Positions 7,950 through 19,326 of a DNA stretch of 64,000 bases are shown piece by piece. The stretch is from the NCBI GenBank assembly GCA_900314535.1, contig OMVT01000001.1:1-64000 (forward strand). The letters are read 5' to 3'. The stretch's first letter is position 1. Every line of letters begins with the position of its first letter. The notes beneath the pieces were generated by a model. The model did not search any database and had not been told where the DNA came from. It was given only the letters and a program-made list of their open reading frames with translations. A program made the position numbers and the translations under genes. Source of the DNA: an uncultured Olsenella sp. (GTDB lineage Bacteria > Actinomycetota > Coriobacteriia > Coriobacteriales > Atopobiaceae).

Positions 7950-10304
7950 ATGCAGGAAGAAGAGGCACGCACGCAGGATGCACCGCTCTTGGATGAGCGC
8001 GCACAGAGAAGGGCACGCCGCCAGGAGCTGATTGCAGCCGGCATCAACCCCTACCCGATCAAGAGCCACGTCGATGCCCATGCAAAGGACATCGAGGAGA
8101 AGTATGCAGGCCTCGCTGCAGGCGAGGACACGACAGACGTCGTGACCGTTGCCGGCCGCATCCGTGCGCTCAGGAACCAGGGCAAGATCGCCTTCATCGT
8201 GCTCGAGGATGTCACGGGCCAGATCCAGCTCTTCTGCCGCGTGAACACGCTCGGCGAGTCCTGGCCGCTCGTGGGCGAGCTCGACCTCGGCGACATCGTC
8301 GAGGCGACGGGTGCCGTCGTCCGCACGAAGAGGGGACAGCTCTCCGTCGCACCGACTAAGCTCACGCTCCTCTCCAAGAGCCTGCGCCCGCTTCCTGAGA
8401 AGTTCCACGGCCTCACCGACCGCGAGGTCCGCTACCGCCAGCGCTATGTCGACCTCATCATGAACCCCGAGGTCCGCGAGGTCTTCCGCAGGCGTTCTGC
8501 CATCATCTCCCTCATCCGCCGCTACATGGAGGCAGATGGCTACCTCGAGGTCGAGACGCCTGTCATGCACTCGATTCTGGGCGGTGCGAACGCAAAGCCG
8601 TTCGTCACGCACTTCAACGCGCTCGACCGTGACTTCTACCTGCGCATCGCGACGGAGCTGCCGCTCAAGCGCCTCATCGTCGGCGGCATGGAGCGTGTCT
8701 TCGAGATCGGACGCCAGTTCAGGAACGAAGGCATGGACCTCACGCACAATCCCGAGTTCACCTCCATGGAGGCCTACTGCGCCTACTCCGACCTCGAGGG
8801 CATGAAGGAGCTCACGCAGGGCCTCTTCAAGACCATTGCCCGCGAGATCCTGGGCTGCGAAGAGGGCAAGGAGATCATCACCTATCAGGGGCAGAAGATC
8901 GACATGTCCGGCACCTGGAAGTCCATCCCGCTGGCAGAGGTGGCCTCCTCGGTCGTGGGCGAGCACATCGATATGGATACGCCCGTCGAGCATCTGCGCG
9001 AGATCCTCGACGCCCACAGTATCGAATGGCAGAAGGACTGGGGTGCCGGCAAGCTCCTCTTCGAGATCTACGACGAGCTCGGCGAGGCGACGCTCGTGAA
9101 CCCGACGTTTGTCTGCGACTACCCTGAAGAGGTGAGCCCGCTCTCGAAGCGCAAGGACGAGGACAAGCGCCTGACGGACCGCTTCGAGCTCGTTATCGCC
9201 GGCCATGAGTACGCCAACGCCTTCTCTGAGCTCAACGACCCGGTCGACCAGGCAGGCCGCTTCGCCGAGCAGGTCGCTGCCAAGGACTTCGGCGACGACG
9301 AGGCCATGGGCTATGACTACGACTACGTGCGTGCTCTCGAGTACGGCATGCCTCCTGCAGGCGGCATCGGCTACGGTATCGACCGCATGATCATGCTGTT
9401 CTGCGACCAGCCGGCTATCCGCGATGTCCTCCTCTTCCCGCAGATGAAGCCCGAGACGATCACGAAGGAAGACATCGCCTCGCAGCTGCCTGACAAGACG
9501 GACAACGCTGCCGCCTCCGTCGATGCCCTCGCGAAGAACGCCGAGGACGGCGCCACGGCAGACCGCAAGGCTGACGAAGCAGCTCATGCTGAGGCTCAGG
9601 AAAAGGCAGAGGAAGCACCTGCAGAAGAGTCCGCAGGGGAGCCGGAGGGCCTCTCTGAGGCCGCCAAGGCTGCCATCGCGGCCGATATGTCCGGCACGCT
9701 TACGGCGGGCATCACGCGCGATGAGGCGCTCGACCTTCTGAAGCGCTACAACGACGACGCCTTCCACATCGAACACGGCGAGACGCTTGAGGGCCTCATG
9801 CGCCACTTTGCCGAGCAGTACGACCCGGAGAATGTGGACTTCTGGGGCATCGTGGGCCTTCTCCACGATCTTGACTGGGAGAAGTTCCCGTCTGTCACCA
9901 ACCACACGGTCAAGACGGCCGAGCTCCTGGCCGAGGCTGGCGCCACGCCGCAGCTTGCGCATGCGATCATGACGCACAACTCGGACAACAACGACGAGCT
10001 GCCCCAGCCTGAGCTCAAGATGGAGCGCGTGCTCTTCGCGACCGACGAGCTCTCCGGCCTCATCCAGGCTGCTGCCAAGATGCGTCCCTCCGGCTCTGTC
10101 ACAGACATGCCGCTCAAGTCGCTCAAGAAGAAGTTCAAGGACAAGCGCTTCGCTGCCGGCTGCGACCGTGCTGTCATGGAGCGCGGCGCCGAGCTCAACG
10201 GCGAGGACATGAATGCCTGCATGGAGTCCGTCCTCGAGGCGATGAAGGCCATCGCCCCTGTCGGCGACATCTATGCAAAGCCCGACGAGGACACTGAGGC
10301 ATAG
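7950..10304 (+). CDS. lysS: lysyl-tRNA synthetase fused to HD hydrolase domain
   Basis: A 784-residue protein. Residues 1 to about 507 are a complete class II LysRS: an OB-fold anticodon-binding region, motif 2 FRNEGMDLTHNPEFTSMEAY, and motif 3 GIGYGIDRMIMLF. It charges tRNA-Lys. After an Ala/Glu-rich linker (about 510-580) comes a full COG2316-type HD domain: HIEHGETLEGLMRHF, then the catalytic doublet in LLHDLDW, HAIMTHN, and the family tail SLKKKFKDKRFAAG. LysRS normally ends near 500 residues. The start at 7950 has a classic AAGGAG ribosome site. The fusion is one uninterrupted frame. The HD substrate is unknown. Confidence 0.93.
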   Translation: MQEEEARTQDAPLLDERAQRRARRQELIAAGINPYPIKSHVDAHAKDIEEKYAGLAAGEDTTDVVTVAGRIRALRNQGKIAFIVLEDVTGQIQLFCRVNTLGESWPLVGELDLGDIVEATGAVVRTKRGQLSVAPTKLTLLSKSLRPLPEKFHGLTDREVRYRQRYVDLIMNPEVREVFRRRSAIISLIRRYMEADGYLEVETPVMHSILGGANAKPFVTHFNALDRDFYLRIATELPLKRLIVGGMERVFEIGRQFRNEGMDLTHNPEFTSMEAYCAYSDLEGMKELTQGLFKTIAREILGCEEGKEIITYQGQKIDMSGTWKSIPLAEVASSVVGEHIDMDTPVEHLREILDAHSIEWQKDWGAGKLLFEIYDELGEATLVNPTFVCDYPEEVSPLSKRKDEDKRLTDRFELVIAGHEYANAFSELNDPVDQAGRFAEQVAAKDFGDDEAMGYDYDYVRALEYGMPPAGGIGYGIDRMIMLFCDQPAIRDVLLFPQMKPETITKEDIASQLPDKTDNAAASVDALAKNAEDGATADRKADEAAHAEAQEKAEEAPAEESAGEPEGLSEAAKAAIAADMSGTLTAGITRDEALDLLKRYNDDAFHIEHGETLEGLMRHFAEQYDPENVDFWGIVGLLHDLDWEKFPSVTNHTVKTAELLAEAGATPQLAHAIMTHNSDNNDELPQPELKMERVLFATDELSGLIQAAAKMRPSGSVTDMPLKSLKKKFKDKRFAAGCDRAVMERGAELNGEDMNACMESVLEAMKAIAPVGDIYAKPDEDTEA

Positions 10305-10328
10305 GCTCCAAGGCCATATGAGAATGGA

Positions 10329-10370
10329 AGCGCGGCAGGTGGTTGGCTACCTGCCGCGCTTTTTGTCTTT
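10329..10370 (+). terminator. intrinsic terminator after lysS
   Basis: A 12-bp perfect stem (AGCGCGGCAGGT with ACCTGCCGCGCT) around an 8-base loop is followed by TTTTGTCTTT. It lies 25 bases after the lysS stop, directly before the ribosome site of the next gene. Confidence 0.9.
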
Positions 10371-10383
10371 CGAGGAGGAAACG

Positions 10384-10911
10384 ATGGGAAGGATGCCTGA
10401 GGTGGCGCCTCGCGAGGCAGCCGCATGCGAGGAGGCGCTCCTCGAGCAGGAGGAGGTGCTCCGCTACAAGGAGAGCTTCGATTCGGCTGCTGCCTTGGAG
10501 CTTGGATGTGCGCTGGCTGGGCTTGAGAAGGAGTTCTCGGAGACCTATGTCGTGCAGATCGTGCGCGCAGCGGATGCGGAGGTCGTCTTCCAGTGGCTGC
10601 CCGACGACAAAGGGACAAGGAACCTCGATTTCGCGGCAGGAAAGATTGCGGAGACGCTCGCCACGGGACATGCAAGCTGCTTCCGGCAGATCGAGGCGCT
10701 GAAAGAAGGGGAGGGCTTGGATGCGCTCTTTGCAGAGGCGCCTGAGCGCCTCGTCTCGGCAGGGGCCTTCCCGATTTATGCGGACGGCGAGCTGACTGCC
10801 GTCATCGGCGTGAGCGGGCTTCACCAGGGCCTCGACCATGAGGCAATCGTACGGGCATTGGAGCAGGTTCTGGGAAAGAGCGTGAGGCGCTTCCCGGTCG
10901 CTCTGGCATAG
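10384..10911 (+). CDS. UPF0303/heme-degrading-domain-like protein
   Basis: A 175-residue protein resembling the UPF0303 (Haem_degrading, PF03928) fold. It has an N-terminal LEQEEVLRYKESF helix, ALELGCALAGL, VVQIVRAADAEVVFQW, and a conserved AGAFPIYADGELTAVIGVSGL segment near the C-terminus, the hallmark of the family. Members include the yeast YBR137W protein and bacterial HbpS-like proteins; their biochemical role is poorly defined. The ATG follows GAGGAGGAAACG. It is monocistronic between the lysS terminator and clpC. Family assignment is by motif recall. Confidence 0.7.
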   Translation: MGRMPEVAPREAAACEEALLEQEEVLRYKESFDSAAALELGCALAGLEKEFSETYVVQIVRAADAEVVFQWLPDDKGTRNLDFAAGKIAETLATGHASCFRQIEALKEGEGLDALFAEAPERLVSAGAFPIYADGELTAVIGVSGLHQGLDHEAIVRALEQVLGKSVRRFPVALA

Positions 10912-11024
10912 CTTCTCCTTCCCTCTCCTCATAAATGCCATATGCGGGCTAGGAATTTTCTGAGGAGAAGGCATGCGCGATTGAGCATTCGCGCTCGTGG
11001 GTACAGAAAGGACAATCAAACGGC

Positions 11025-11053
11025 GCCCTGCAGGAGAGAGCCTTCTGCAGGGC
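11025..11053 (+). promoter_or_regulatory. hairpin in clpC leader
   Basis: GCCCTGCAG and CTGCAGGGC form a perfect 9-bp stem around an 11-base loop, ending 29 bases before the clpC ATG. There is no T-run, so it is not an obvious terminator. No CtsR heptad repeat, HAIR or CIRCE element is visible in the 171-base gap, so this structure is the only regulatory candidate seen. Confidence 0.45.
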
Positions 11054-11082
11054 CTTATGCACAAGGGGTGGTTGGACCCAAC

Positions 11083-13671
<2,589 letters not shown>

Positions 13672-13709
13672 GAGGGCCGCTGTCCTGAATAAGGCGCAAA
13701 TGTTTCGAT

Positions 13710-13747
13710 GCGGACCGAAGCTCCGAGTTCTGGGGGCTTCGGTCCGC
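13710..13747 (+). terminator. hairpin between clpC and disA
   Basis: GCGGACCGAAGC and GCTTCGGTCCGC form a perfect 12-bp stem with a 14-base loop, 38 bases after the clpC stop. The T-run is poor, so it is either a weak terminator or an RNA-stability element. Confidence 0.6.
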
Positions 13748-13822
13748 TTCGGTCATATACACTGAAGATGATGTAGCGGACGAAAGAGTCGGGTCCGCAC
13801 TTCAAGCGAAGGGGTCGATGCA

Positions 13823-14926
13823 ATGGAAGCCGAGGGAACCGAACCAAGCCGTCCGGAGGCCCAGCCCCAGACAGGCGCAAAGAGCATGGATGAGCGCATC
13901 AAGGAGGCTGTGAAGGCCACAGCCCCTGGCACCTCCCTGCGACTTGCTCTCGATATGATCATCGCCGGCAATCTCGGCGCCCTCATCTGCGTGGGCGACA
14001 CGGATGCCGTGCTTGCAGCAGGAAACGATGGCTTCCCGCTCAATATCTCGTTCACGGCAAACCGCGTGTTCGAGCTCGCGAAGATGGATGGCGCCATCGT
14101 CGTCGACAAGGGGCTCACGCAGATCTACCGCGCGAACTTCCATCTCGACCCCGATCCGTCGCTTCCGACGTCCGAGACCGGCATGCGCCACCGCACGGCG
14201 GCACGCATGAGCCTGCTCACGAAGGCTGTCGTGATTTCCGTCTCCGAGCGCAGGCATGTGGTCTCCGTCTTCGTGAATGGCTATCGCTTCCAGCTCAGGA
14301 CCGTGACAGAGATCATGAGCACGGTGAACCAGCTGCTCGTGACGCTCCAGAACACGCGCCAGCAGCTCGACCATTCGCTCCTGAGGCTCACGACGCTCGA
14401 GCTCGACAACTATGTGACGCTCGGCGACATCACGGAGGTCTTCTACCAGTTCGAGGTGCTCATGACCGCTGCAGGCCAGCTGCAGAAGTGCATCGACGAG
14501 CTTGGATCCGAAGGCAAGACCGTCGATATGCAGCGCGACGAATTCGTGGGCGACATGGATGAGGAATATGACCTCATGATCCGCGACTATGCGCTCGACT
14601 CCTCCGAAGAGAACGCAAAGGCGATCCGTGCCAAGTTCCATGCGATGAACAACAAGGACCTGCGCTCGCCGAAGCGCATCGCCTCGATCTTGGGCTACGA
14701 CGACCGTGGCGAGGATTCGATCATGACACCATTGGGACTCAGGACCCTCTCGCGTGTCTCTGTCGTGCATGAAGGCATGGCAGACAAGATCGTCGATGAG
14801 TTCGGTTCTCTCCAGGAGCTCATGGACGATATCGAGGAAGACCCCTCGAGGCTCGACAGCATCGGCGTCAAGAACCCGACGATCCTTGCGGACAGCCTCT
14901 ACAGGATGTGGGGCAAGCGCGCATGA
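13823..14926 (+). CDS. disA: DNA integrity scanning protein / diadenylate cyclase DisA
   Basis: A 367-residue DisA that makes cyclic di-AMP from two ATP and scans DNA for branched structures. The DAC domain shows the two active-site signatures, DGA (MDGAIVV, near residue 90) and RHRTA (near 122). A central helical spine follows, with a C-terminal helix-hairpin-helix DNA-binding region (GSLQELMDDIEEDP, then VKNPTILADSLYRM). An AAGGGG ribosome site precedes the ATG. It overlaps ispD by 4 bases. radA, its frequent neighbour, is not between clpC and disA. Confidence 0.97.
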   Translation: MEAEGTEPSRPEAQPQTGAKSMDERIKEAVKATAPGTSLRLALDMIIAGNLGALICVGDTDAVLAAGNDGFPLNISFTANRVFELAKMDGAIVVDKGLTQIYRANFHLDPDPSLPTSETGMRHRTAARMSLLTKAVVISVSERRHVVSVFVNGYRFQLRTVTEIMSTVNQLLVTLQNTRQQLDHSLLRLTTLELDNYVTLGDITEVFYQFEVLMTAAGQLQKCIDELGSEGKTVDMQRDEFVGDMDEEYDLMIRDYALDSSEENAKAIRAKFHAMNNKDLRSPKRIASILGYDDRGEDSIMTPLGLRTLSRVSVVHEGMADKIVDEFGSLQELMDDIEEDPSRLDSIGVKNPTILADSLYRMWGKRA

Positions 14927-15741
14927 GCGGCGATTGCTTCGTTCTCGACACCCAGGTGGGCACGAAGGCGTCCTTCATCGGCACGGCGGCAGCCGGCCAT
15001 GACTGCGCGGCCGTGATCGTGGCCGCAGGCTCGGGCACCCGCTTCGGCGCTTCAGAGGGCAAGCAGTTCGTGAAGCTCTGCGGCCTCCCGCTTGTCGCCT
15101 GGTCGGTCCTTGCCTTCGATGAGGCGCCTTCCTGCGCACAGATCGTCGTCGTGTGCCCGCCAGGCAGGAAAGACGAGATGGCCGAGGCGATTCTCGGCAA
15201 GGTCCATATCGCGACATCCTTGAAGATTGTCGAAGGCGGTGCCACCCGCCAGGAATCGAGCAGGCTCGGCGTGCTTGCACAGGACCCGAAGCTTGCCTAT
15301 ACCGCAATACATGACGGTGCGCGTCCCCTGATCACGGGAGCGACGATCGAGAATGCGCTTGCGCATCTTCGGTGCGCACCTGAGCTTGCAGGCGTCGTCT
15401 GCGCCCACCCTGCGACCGATACGCTCAAGATTGTGGACCACGAGATGGTCATGAGCACGCCTGACCGCTCGCTCTTCTGGGCTGTGCAGACGCCCCAGAT
15501 CTTCCGCCGCCAACGCATCATCATGTACCACGAGGCGGCAGCCAAGGAAGGATATGTCGGCACAGACGACGCAAGCCTGGCCGAGCACTATGGCGGAGCC
15601 ATCCGCTGCGTCAAGTCGCCGCGCTCGAACCTCAAGGTCACAGTGCCGGAAGACCTCTCGCTTGCAGAGGCCATCCTCGACCAGCGTCTCTGCTCCTGGC
15701 AGGACGAGAAGAGGCAGAGTTCCTCGAAAGGGGAGGCCTGA
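14923..15741 (+). CDS. ispD: 2-C-methyl-D-erythritol 4-phosphate cytidylyltransferase
   Basis: A 272-residue IspD, which adds CMP to MEP in the non-mevalonate isoprenoid pathway. The nucleotide-binding signature VIVAAGSGTRFG begins near residue 30, so there is a roughly 25-residue N-terminal extension compared with typical IspD. Other family segments are HDGARPL, DTLKIV and AVQTPQIF, and the T/D-rich GYVGTDDASLAE. The ATG overlaps the disA stop (ATGA), and its own stop overlaps the ispF ATG (TGATG). disA-ispD-ispF therefore form a tightly coupled operon. Confidence 0.95.
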   Translation: MSGDCFVLDTQVGTKASFIGTAAAGHDCAAVIVAAGSGTRFGASEGKQFVKLCGLPLVAWSVLAFDEAPSCAQIVVVCPPGRKDEMAEAILGKVHIATSLKIVEGGATRQESSRLGVLAQDPKLAYTAIHDGARPLITGATIENALAHLRCAPELAGVVCAHPATDTLKIVDHEMVMSTPDRSLFWAVQTPQIFRRQRIIMYHEAAAKEGYVGTDDASLAEHYGGAIRCVKSPRSNLKVTVPEDLSLAEAILDQRLCSWQDEKRQSSSKGEA

Positions 15742-16244
15742 TGCTTCGCATAGGACACGGATACGATGTGCACCGCTTCAAGGAAGGCAGGAAGCTCATC
15801 CTGGGTGGCGTGGACATCCCGAGCACACGTGGGCTCGATGGGCATTCGGATGCCGATGTGCTCGTGCATGCCCTGATGGATGCAATCCTCGGTGCCATGC
15901 GCGCAGGCGATATCGGCCAGCTCTTCCCGGACTCAGACCCGGCCTATGAGGGAGCAGATTCGATAAAGCTTCTGGAGCGGGTCGCTCAGCTCATGCGCGA
16001 CGAGGGCTTCGAGCTTGTGGATGCCGACACGACCATTGCAGCGCAGGCACCGAAGCTTGCTCCCTACAAGGACGAGATGCGCCGATGTATGGCTTCTGCC
16101 TTGGGCGTCTCGCCTGACCATGTCGGCGTGAAGGCGACGACGACGGAGCGCCTCGGCTTTGTCGGCCGCGAGGAAGGCATGGAAGCCTGGGCGGTCGTGC
16201 TGCTCGAGGGCAGCGAGAACGAGCGGCCTTGTACGCGGGAGTAG
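15741..16244 (+). CDS. ispF: 2-C-methyl-D-erythritol 2,4-cyclodiphosphate synthase
   Basis: A 167-residue IspF that cyclises CDP-ME 2-phosphate to MEcPP with release of CMP. The zinc and substrate residues are in the N-terminal GYDVHRF (Asp8, His10) and SDADVLVHALMDAILGA. The C-terminal KATTTERLGFVGREEG is the trimer-core signature. The length is normal (about 160). It shares one base with ispD, giving the common ispD-ispF pair. The promoter of the cysS unit lies inside its last codons. Confidence 0.96.
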   Translation: MLRIGHGYDVHRFKEGRKLILGGVDIPSTRGLDGHSDADVLVHALMDAILGAMRAGDIGQLFPDSDPAYEGADSIKLLERVAQLMRDEGFELVDADTTIAAQAPKLAPYKDEMRRCMASALGVSPDHVGVKATTTERLGFVGREEGMEAWAVVLLEGSENERPCTRE

Positions 16245-16257
16245 CCGCACCTACAAT
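16229..16257 (+). promoter_or_regulatory. sigma70-type promoter for cysS unit
   Basis: TTGTAC, 17 bases, TACAAT: five of six bases match the -10 and four match the -35. It spans the end of ispF and lies 68 bases before the cysS ATG. Confidence 0.6.
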
Positions 16258-16324
16258 ATCCTGACACGCAGGAGCCTCGGCCAAGGTGCATGAGGAGCCT
16301 GGATCCAGCAGAGGAGAAGCGCAG

Positions 16325-17800
16325 ATGCTTATCTATAACAGCCAGATGCACAAGAAGCAGGAGTTCAAGCCGATCGAGCCGGGCAAGGTCCGCATGTATG
16401 TCTGCGGCCCCACGGTCTACGACCAGATCCATATCGGCAATGCACGCACGTTCCTCTGCTTCGACGTGATCAGGCGCTATCTGACCTACAAGGGCTACGC
16501 CGTGACGTTCGCCCAGAACCTGACCGACGTCGACGACAAGATCATCAACCGTGCCAATGAGCAGGGCAGGACCGCTGCCGAGGTGGCAGAGGAGTGCTCC
16601 CAGGCCTTCATCGAGCAGATGCACCGCTTCGGCATCCTGGATCCTGACATCCGTCCGCGCGCCACGCGCGAGATCGCTGCGATGCAGGAGATGATCCAGG
16701 GCTTGATCGACCAGGGCTATGCCTACGCCGTGCCTTCGGGAGACGTCTACTTCAGCGTCCGTTCCGACACGAACTACGGCATCGTCTCCGGCAGGAATGT
16801 CGACGAGCTCATGAGCGGCGCCCGCATCGAGGAGAACGAGCAGAAGAGGGATCCCCTCGACTTCGCGCTCTGGAAGGCAGCGAAGCCGGGCGAGCCGAGC
16901 TGGCCGAGCCCCTGGGGCAATGGCCGTCCTGGCTGGCACACCGAGTGCGTTGCTATGATCCACCGCTATCTCGGCGTCCCCATCGATATCCACGGCGGCG
17001 GCTCCGACCTCATCTTCCCGCATCATGAGAACGAGACGGCACAGTGCATGTGCAACTGGCATACGCCGCTTGCAAACGTCTGGATGCATACCGGCATGCT
17101 CACGATTGACGGCGAGAAGATGTCGAAGTCGCTTGGCAACTTCTACACGCTCAAGGAAGTGCTCGACAAGTATCCTGCAGACGCGCTTCGTCTCCTCATG
17201 CTCCAGACCCACTACCGCTCGCCCCTCGACTTCTCGTTCGAGCGTCTCGAGGGCTCGGTCGGCACGCTCGACCGTCTCAAGAGCTGCGTCAAGAACCTCA
17301 GGTGGGCTGCCAAGGCAGCGCCGGAAGACAGCGAGCTCAACGATGCAGACCACGAGCTGACGCGCGCCGTGCGCGAGGCACAGGCCGAGTTCACGGCCCA
17401 GATGGATGACGACTTCAATACCGCAGGCGGCCTTGCTGCCATCTTTGGCCTCGTGACCGCAGCCAATACCTACCTCACGAAGGCAGGAGAGGACATCTCG
17501 ACGGCAGCGACGCTTCGTGCAGCTGATGCGCTCGAGGAGCTCTCGGGCGTCCTCGGCATCAACCTTGCTGCAGATGAGGGGGAGGGCCTGCCGGCAGAGC
17601 TTGTCGACCTTGCAAAGAAGGAGGCAGGATATGCGGGCACAAGCCCCGAGGAGGCTGCTGACGCCCTGATCGAGGCCCGTGCCGCTGCCCGCAAGGCAAA
17701 GAACTGGGCCGTCGCCGATGCCATCCGTGACGGCATCACGTCGCTCGGCCTCGTTCTCGAAGACACCGCGGCAGGCACGCGCCTGACAAAGAAGGACTAG
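16325..17800 (+). CDS. cysS: cysteinyl-tRNA synthetase
   Basis: A 491-residue class I synthetase. The signatures are HIGN (HIGNART, near residue 37) and KMSKS (GEKMSKSLGNF). Zinc-site residues are the early Cys (YVCGPTVYD), Cys in HTECVAM, and the HHENETAQ segment. The C-terminal helical anticodon domain ends with WAVADAIRDGI. The ATG at 16325 follows AGAGGAGAAG; an in-frame GTG 39 bases upstream is not needed. rlmB starts 3 bases after the stop. The Firmicute Mini-III RNase gene that usually separates these two is absent. Confidence 0.96.
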   Translation: MLIYNSQMHKKQEFKPIEPGKVRMYVCGPTVYDQIHIGNARTFLCFDVIRRYLTYKGYAVTFAQNLTDVDDKIINRANEQGRTAAEVAEECSQAFIEQMHRFGILDPDIRPRATREIAAMQEMIQGLIDQGYAYAVPSGDVYFSVRSDTNYGIVSGRNVDELMSGARIEENEQKRDPLDFALWKAAKPGEPSWPSPWGNGRPGWHTECVAMIHRYLGVPIDIHGGGSDLIFPHHENETAQCMCNWHTPLANVWMHTGMLTIDGEKMSKSLGNFYTLKEVLDKYPADALRLLMLQTHYRSPLDFSFERLEGSVGTLDRLKSCVKNLRWAAKAAPEDSELNDADHELTRAVREAQAEFTAQMDDDFNTAGGLAAIFGLVTAANTYLTKAGEDISTAATLRAADALEELSGVLGINLAADEGEGLPAELVDLAKKEAGYAGTSPEEAADALIEARAAARKAKNWAVADAIRDGITSLGLVLEDTAAGTRLTKKD

Positions 17801-17803
17801 CAC

Positions 17804-18754
17804 ATGGCAGACAGAAGATACCAGGGCTCCTCTTCCCGCCGAGGCGCAAAGGGCCAGGGCGGATACCGAGGACAGGGCGGCTATATCGGAAAGATGTCCC
17901 AGGACAGAAGCCCCAAGAGCCGCAATTCCCGCGGCGGGCAGAAGGGTGGCCGTGGCAGAGGCGCAGGAAGGCCGCAGCGTCCGGCTCCTGTGCGCTCCGA
18001 CATGCTGATGATCGAGGGCAGGCGCGCTGTCGCCGAGGCGCTCGATACCGGCGTCAAGCTTACACGTGCCTATGTGTCTGCCCCTGACGGCGATGCTTCG
18101 CTCCAGGAGCTCATGAGCAGGCTCGAGGCAGCCAATGTCCCCATCGAGGAGGTCTTGCACCGCGAGCTCGATGCAAGGTCGTCCCATGGGGCACACCAGG
18201 GAATCATGGTGAAGTGCGCACCGTTTGCCTATGCAAGCGTCCGTGACATCATCAATCGCGCAGGCGAGGGGCCGGCGCTCGTCGTCCTCCTCGACCACGT
18301 GACGGACGAAGGCAACTTCGGCGCCATCGTCCGCTCTGCCGAGGTCGCAGGTGCTGCCGGCGTGATCATCGCCAATGCCCGTGCCGCCCAGGTCGGCGTC
18401 GGTGCCATGAAGACATCGGCAGGAGCCCTGCTCCATATCCCGGTCGCTCAGGTGCCGAATCTCGTCCAGGTCATGCAAGACCTCAAGGACGCAGGGTTCT
18501 GGTGCTGCGCTGCGACAGAGCACGCGGAAGAGGACGTGTGGCATGCCCCGCTCGAGGGCCGCATCTGCCTTGTCATGGGATCGGAGGGCTCTGGCATCTC
18601 CCATCTCGTGCTCTCGAAGTGCGACTTCGCCGTGAGGCTTCCCCAGAGGGGACATGTAGAGTCGCTCAATGTCGCACAGGCGGCGACCGTGCTCTGCTAC
18701 GAGTGGCTGCGCCGCGATATGGAGCGTACGGAAGAGCCAGGTGGCAACGCGTGA
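17804..18754 (+). CDS. rlmB: 23S rRNA 2'-O-ribose methyltransferase (RlmB/TrmH family)
   Basis: A 316-residue SPOUT methyltransferase that methylates guanosine ribose in 23S rRNA. The substrate-binding domain begins at IEGRRAVAEAL (near 69). The knotted catalytic domain holds motif 1 DHVTDEGNFGAIVRSAE, motif 2 LVMGSEGSGIS, and motif 3 LPQRGHVESLNVAQAA. The first about 60 residues are an Arg/Gly/Gln-rich extension, probably a disordered RNA-binding tail. It overlaps the NYN nuclease gene by 4 bases (GTGA). In Bacillus the same pair, rlmB-yacP, is adjacent. Confidence 0.93.
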   Translation: MADRRYQGSSSRRGAKGQGGYRGQGGYIGKMSQDRSPKSRNSRGGQKGGRGRGAGRPQRPAPVRSDMLMIEGRRAVAEALDTGVKLTRAYVSAPDGDASLQELMSRLEAANVPIEEVLHRELDARSSHGAHQGIMVKCAPFAYASVRDIINRAGEGPALVVLLDHVTDEGNFGAIVRSAEVAGAAGVIIANARAAQVGVGAMKTSAGALLHIPVAQVPNLVQVMQDLKDAGFWCCAATEHAEEDVWHAPLEGRICLVMGSEGSGISHLVLSKCDFAVRLPQRGHVESLNVAQAATVLCYEWLRRDMERTEEPGGNA

Positions 18755-19308
18755 GCTCCCGTTCCCATCATGAGCTCCTCATCGTCGATGGCTACAACGT
18801 GCTCGGGGCAACCCCTCGCTATGAAGGGCTGATCGACGAGCATACCGATCCTGAGCACTTTGACACCGATCCCTTCGTGCGGGCACGCGAGGCCCTGATC
18901 ACGGATGTCGCAGCCTTTGCCCAGGGACGCTATGACGCGGTCGTCGTCTTCGACGGAGCGCAGAATCCCGATCCCACGAGGAATGCGATGCATGAGGCAG
19001 GCATAGAGATCATGTTCTCCCGCGCAGGGGAGAGCGCCGATACCGTGATAGAGCGCCTCGTCACCGAGGCGCGTGTCGCAGGACGTCCGGTGAGCCTCGT
19101 CACCTCGGACAATACGATCCGGGCGACCGCAGGATTCGGCCCGGGCGAGGTTACGCGCATCTCATCGGCCTTGCTTGTGCATGAGATCGAGCGGGTGGAC
19201 CGCGAGGTAGAGATGGTCCGTGGCGAGCTCAAGCCTCAGAAGATGACGGTAGAGGACCGGATTTCTCCGGAAATGCGCGCGAAGCTCTGGAAAATGCTGG
19301 GCCATTAG
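18751..19308 (+). CDS. NYN-domain RNase (YacP/Rae1-like)
   Basis: A 185-residue PIN-like NYN protein. It opens with LLIVDGYNVLG (catalytic Asp), followed by VVVFDGAQNP, ADTVIERLV and the VTSDNTIRATA acidic cluster that coordinates metal. Bacillus YacP (Rae1) cleaves mRNA in the ribosomal A site, and the same cysS-rlmB-yacP order supports that relationship. The GTG start overlaps the rlmB stop by 4 bases; the longer upstream frame lies inside rlmB and is not used. Transcription probably ends after the following tRNA. Confidence 0.88.
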   Translation: MSSRSHHELLIVDGYNVLGATPRYEGLIDEHTDPEHFDTDPFVRAREALITDVAAFAQGRYDAVVVFDGAQNPDPTRNAMHEAGIEIMFSRAGESADTVIERLVTEARVAGRPVSLVTSDNTIRATAGFGPGEVTRISSALLVHEIERVDREVEMVRGELKPQKMTVEDRISPEMRAKLWKMLGH

Positions 19309-19326
19309 GGGTAATATCATTCCCAC

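Noticed and set aside
7191-9977. 928-residue minus-strand open frame opposite lysS
   Set aside because: It is a shadow of high-GC coding sequence. It has repetitive Arg/Val/Leu/Asp composition and no domain, while the plus strand encodes clear LysRS, GreA and TatA-like proteins.
16064-18655. 863-residue minus-strand frame over cysS/rlmB
   Set aside because: Composition is that of an antisense shadow; the plus strand has unambiguous conserved genes.
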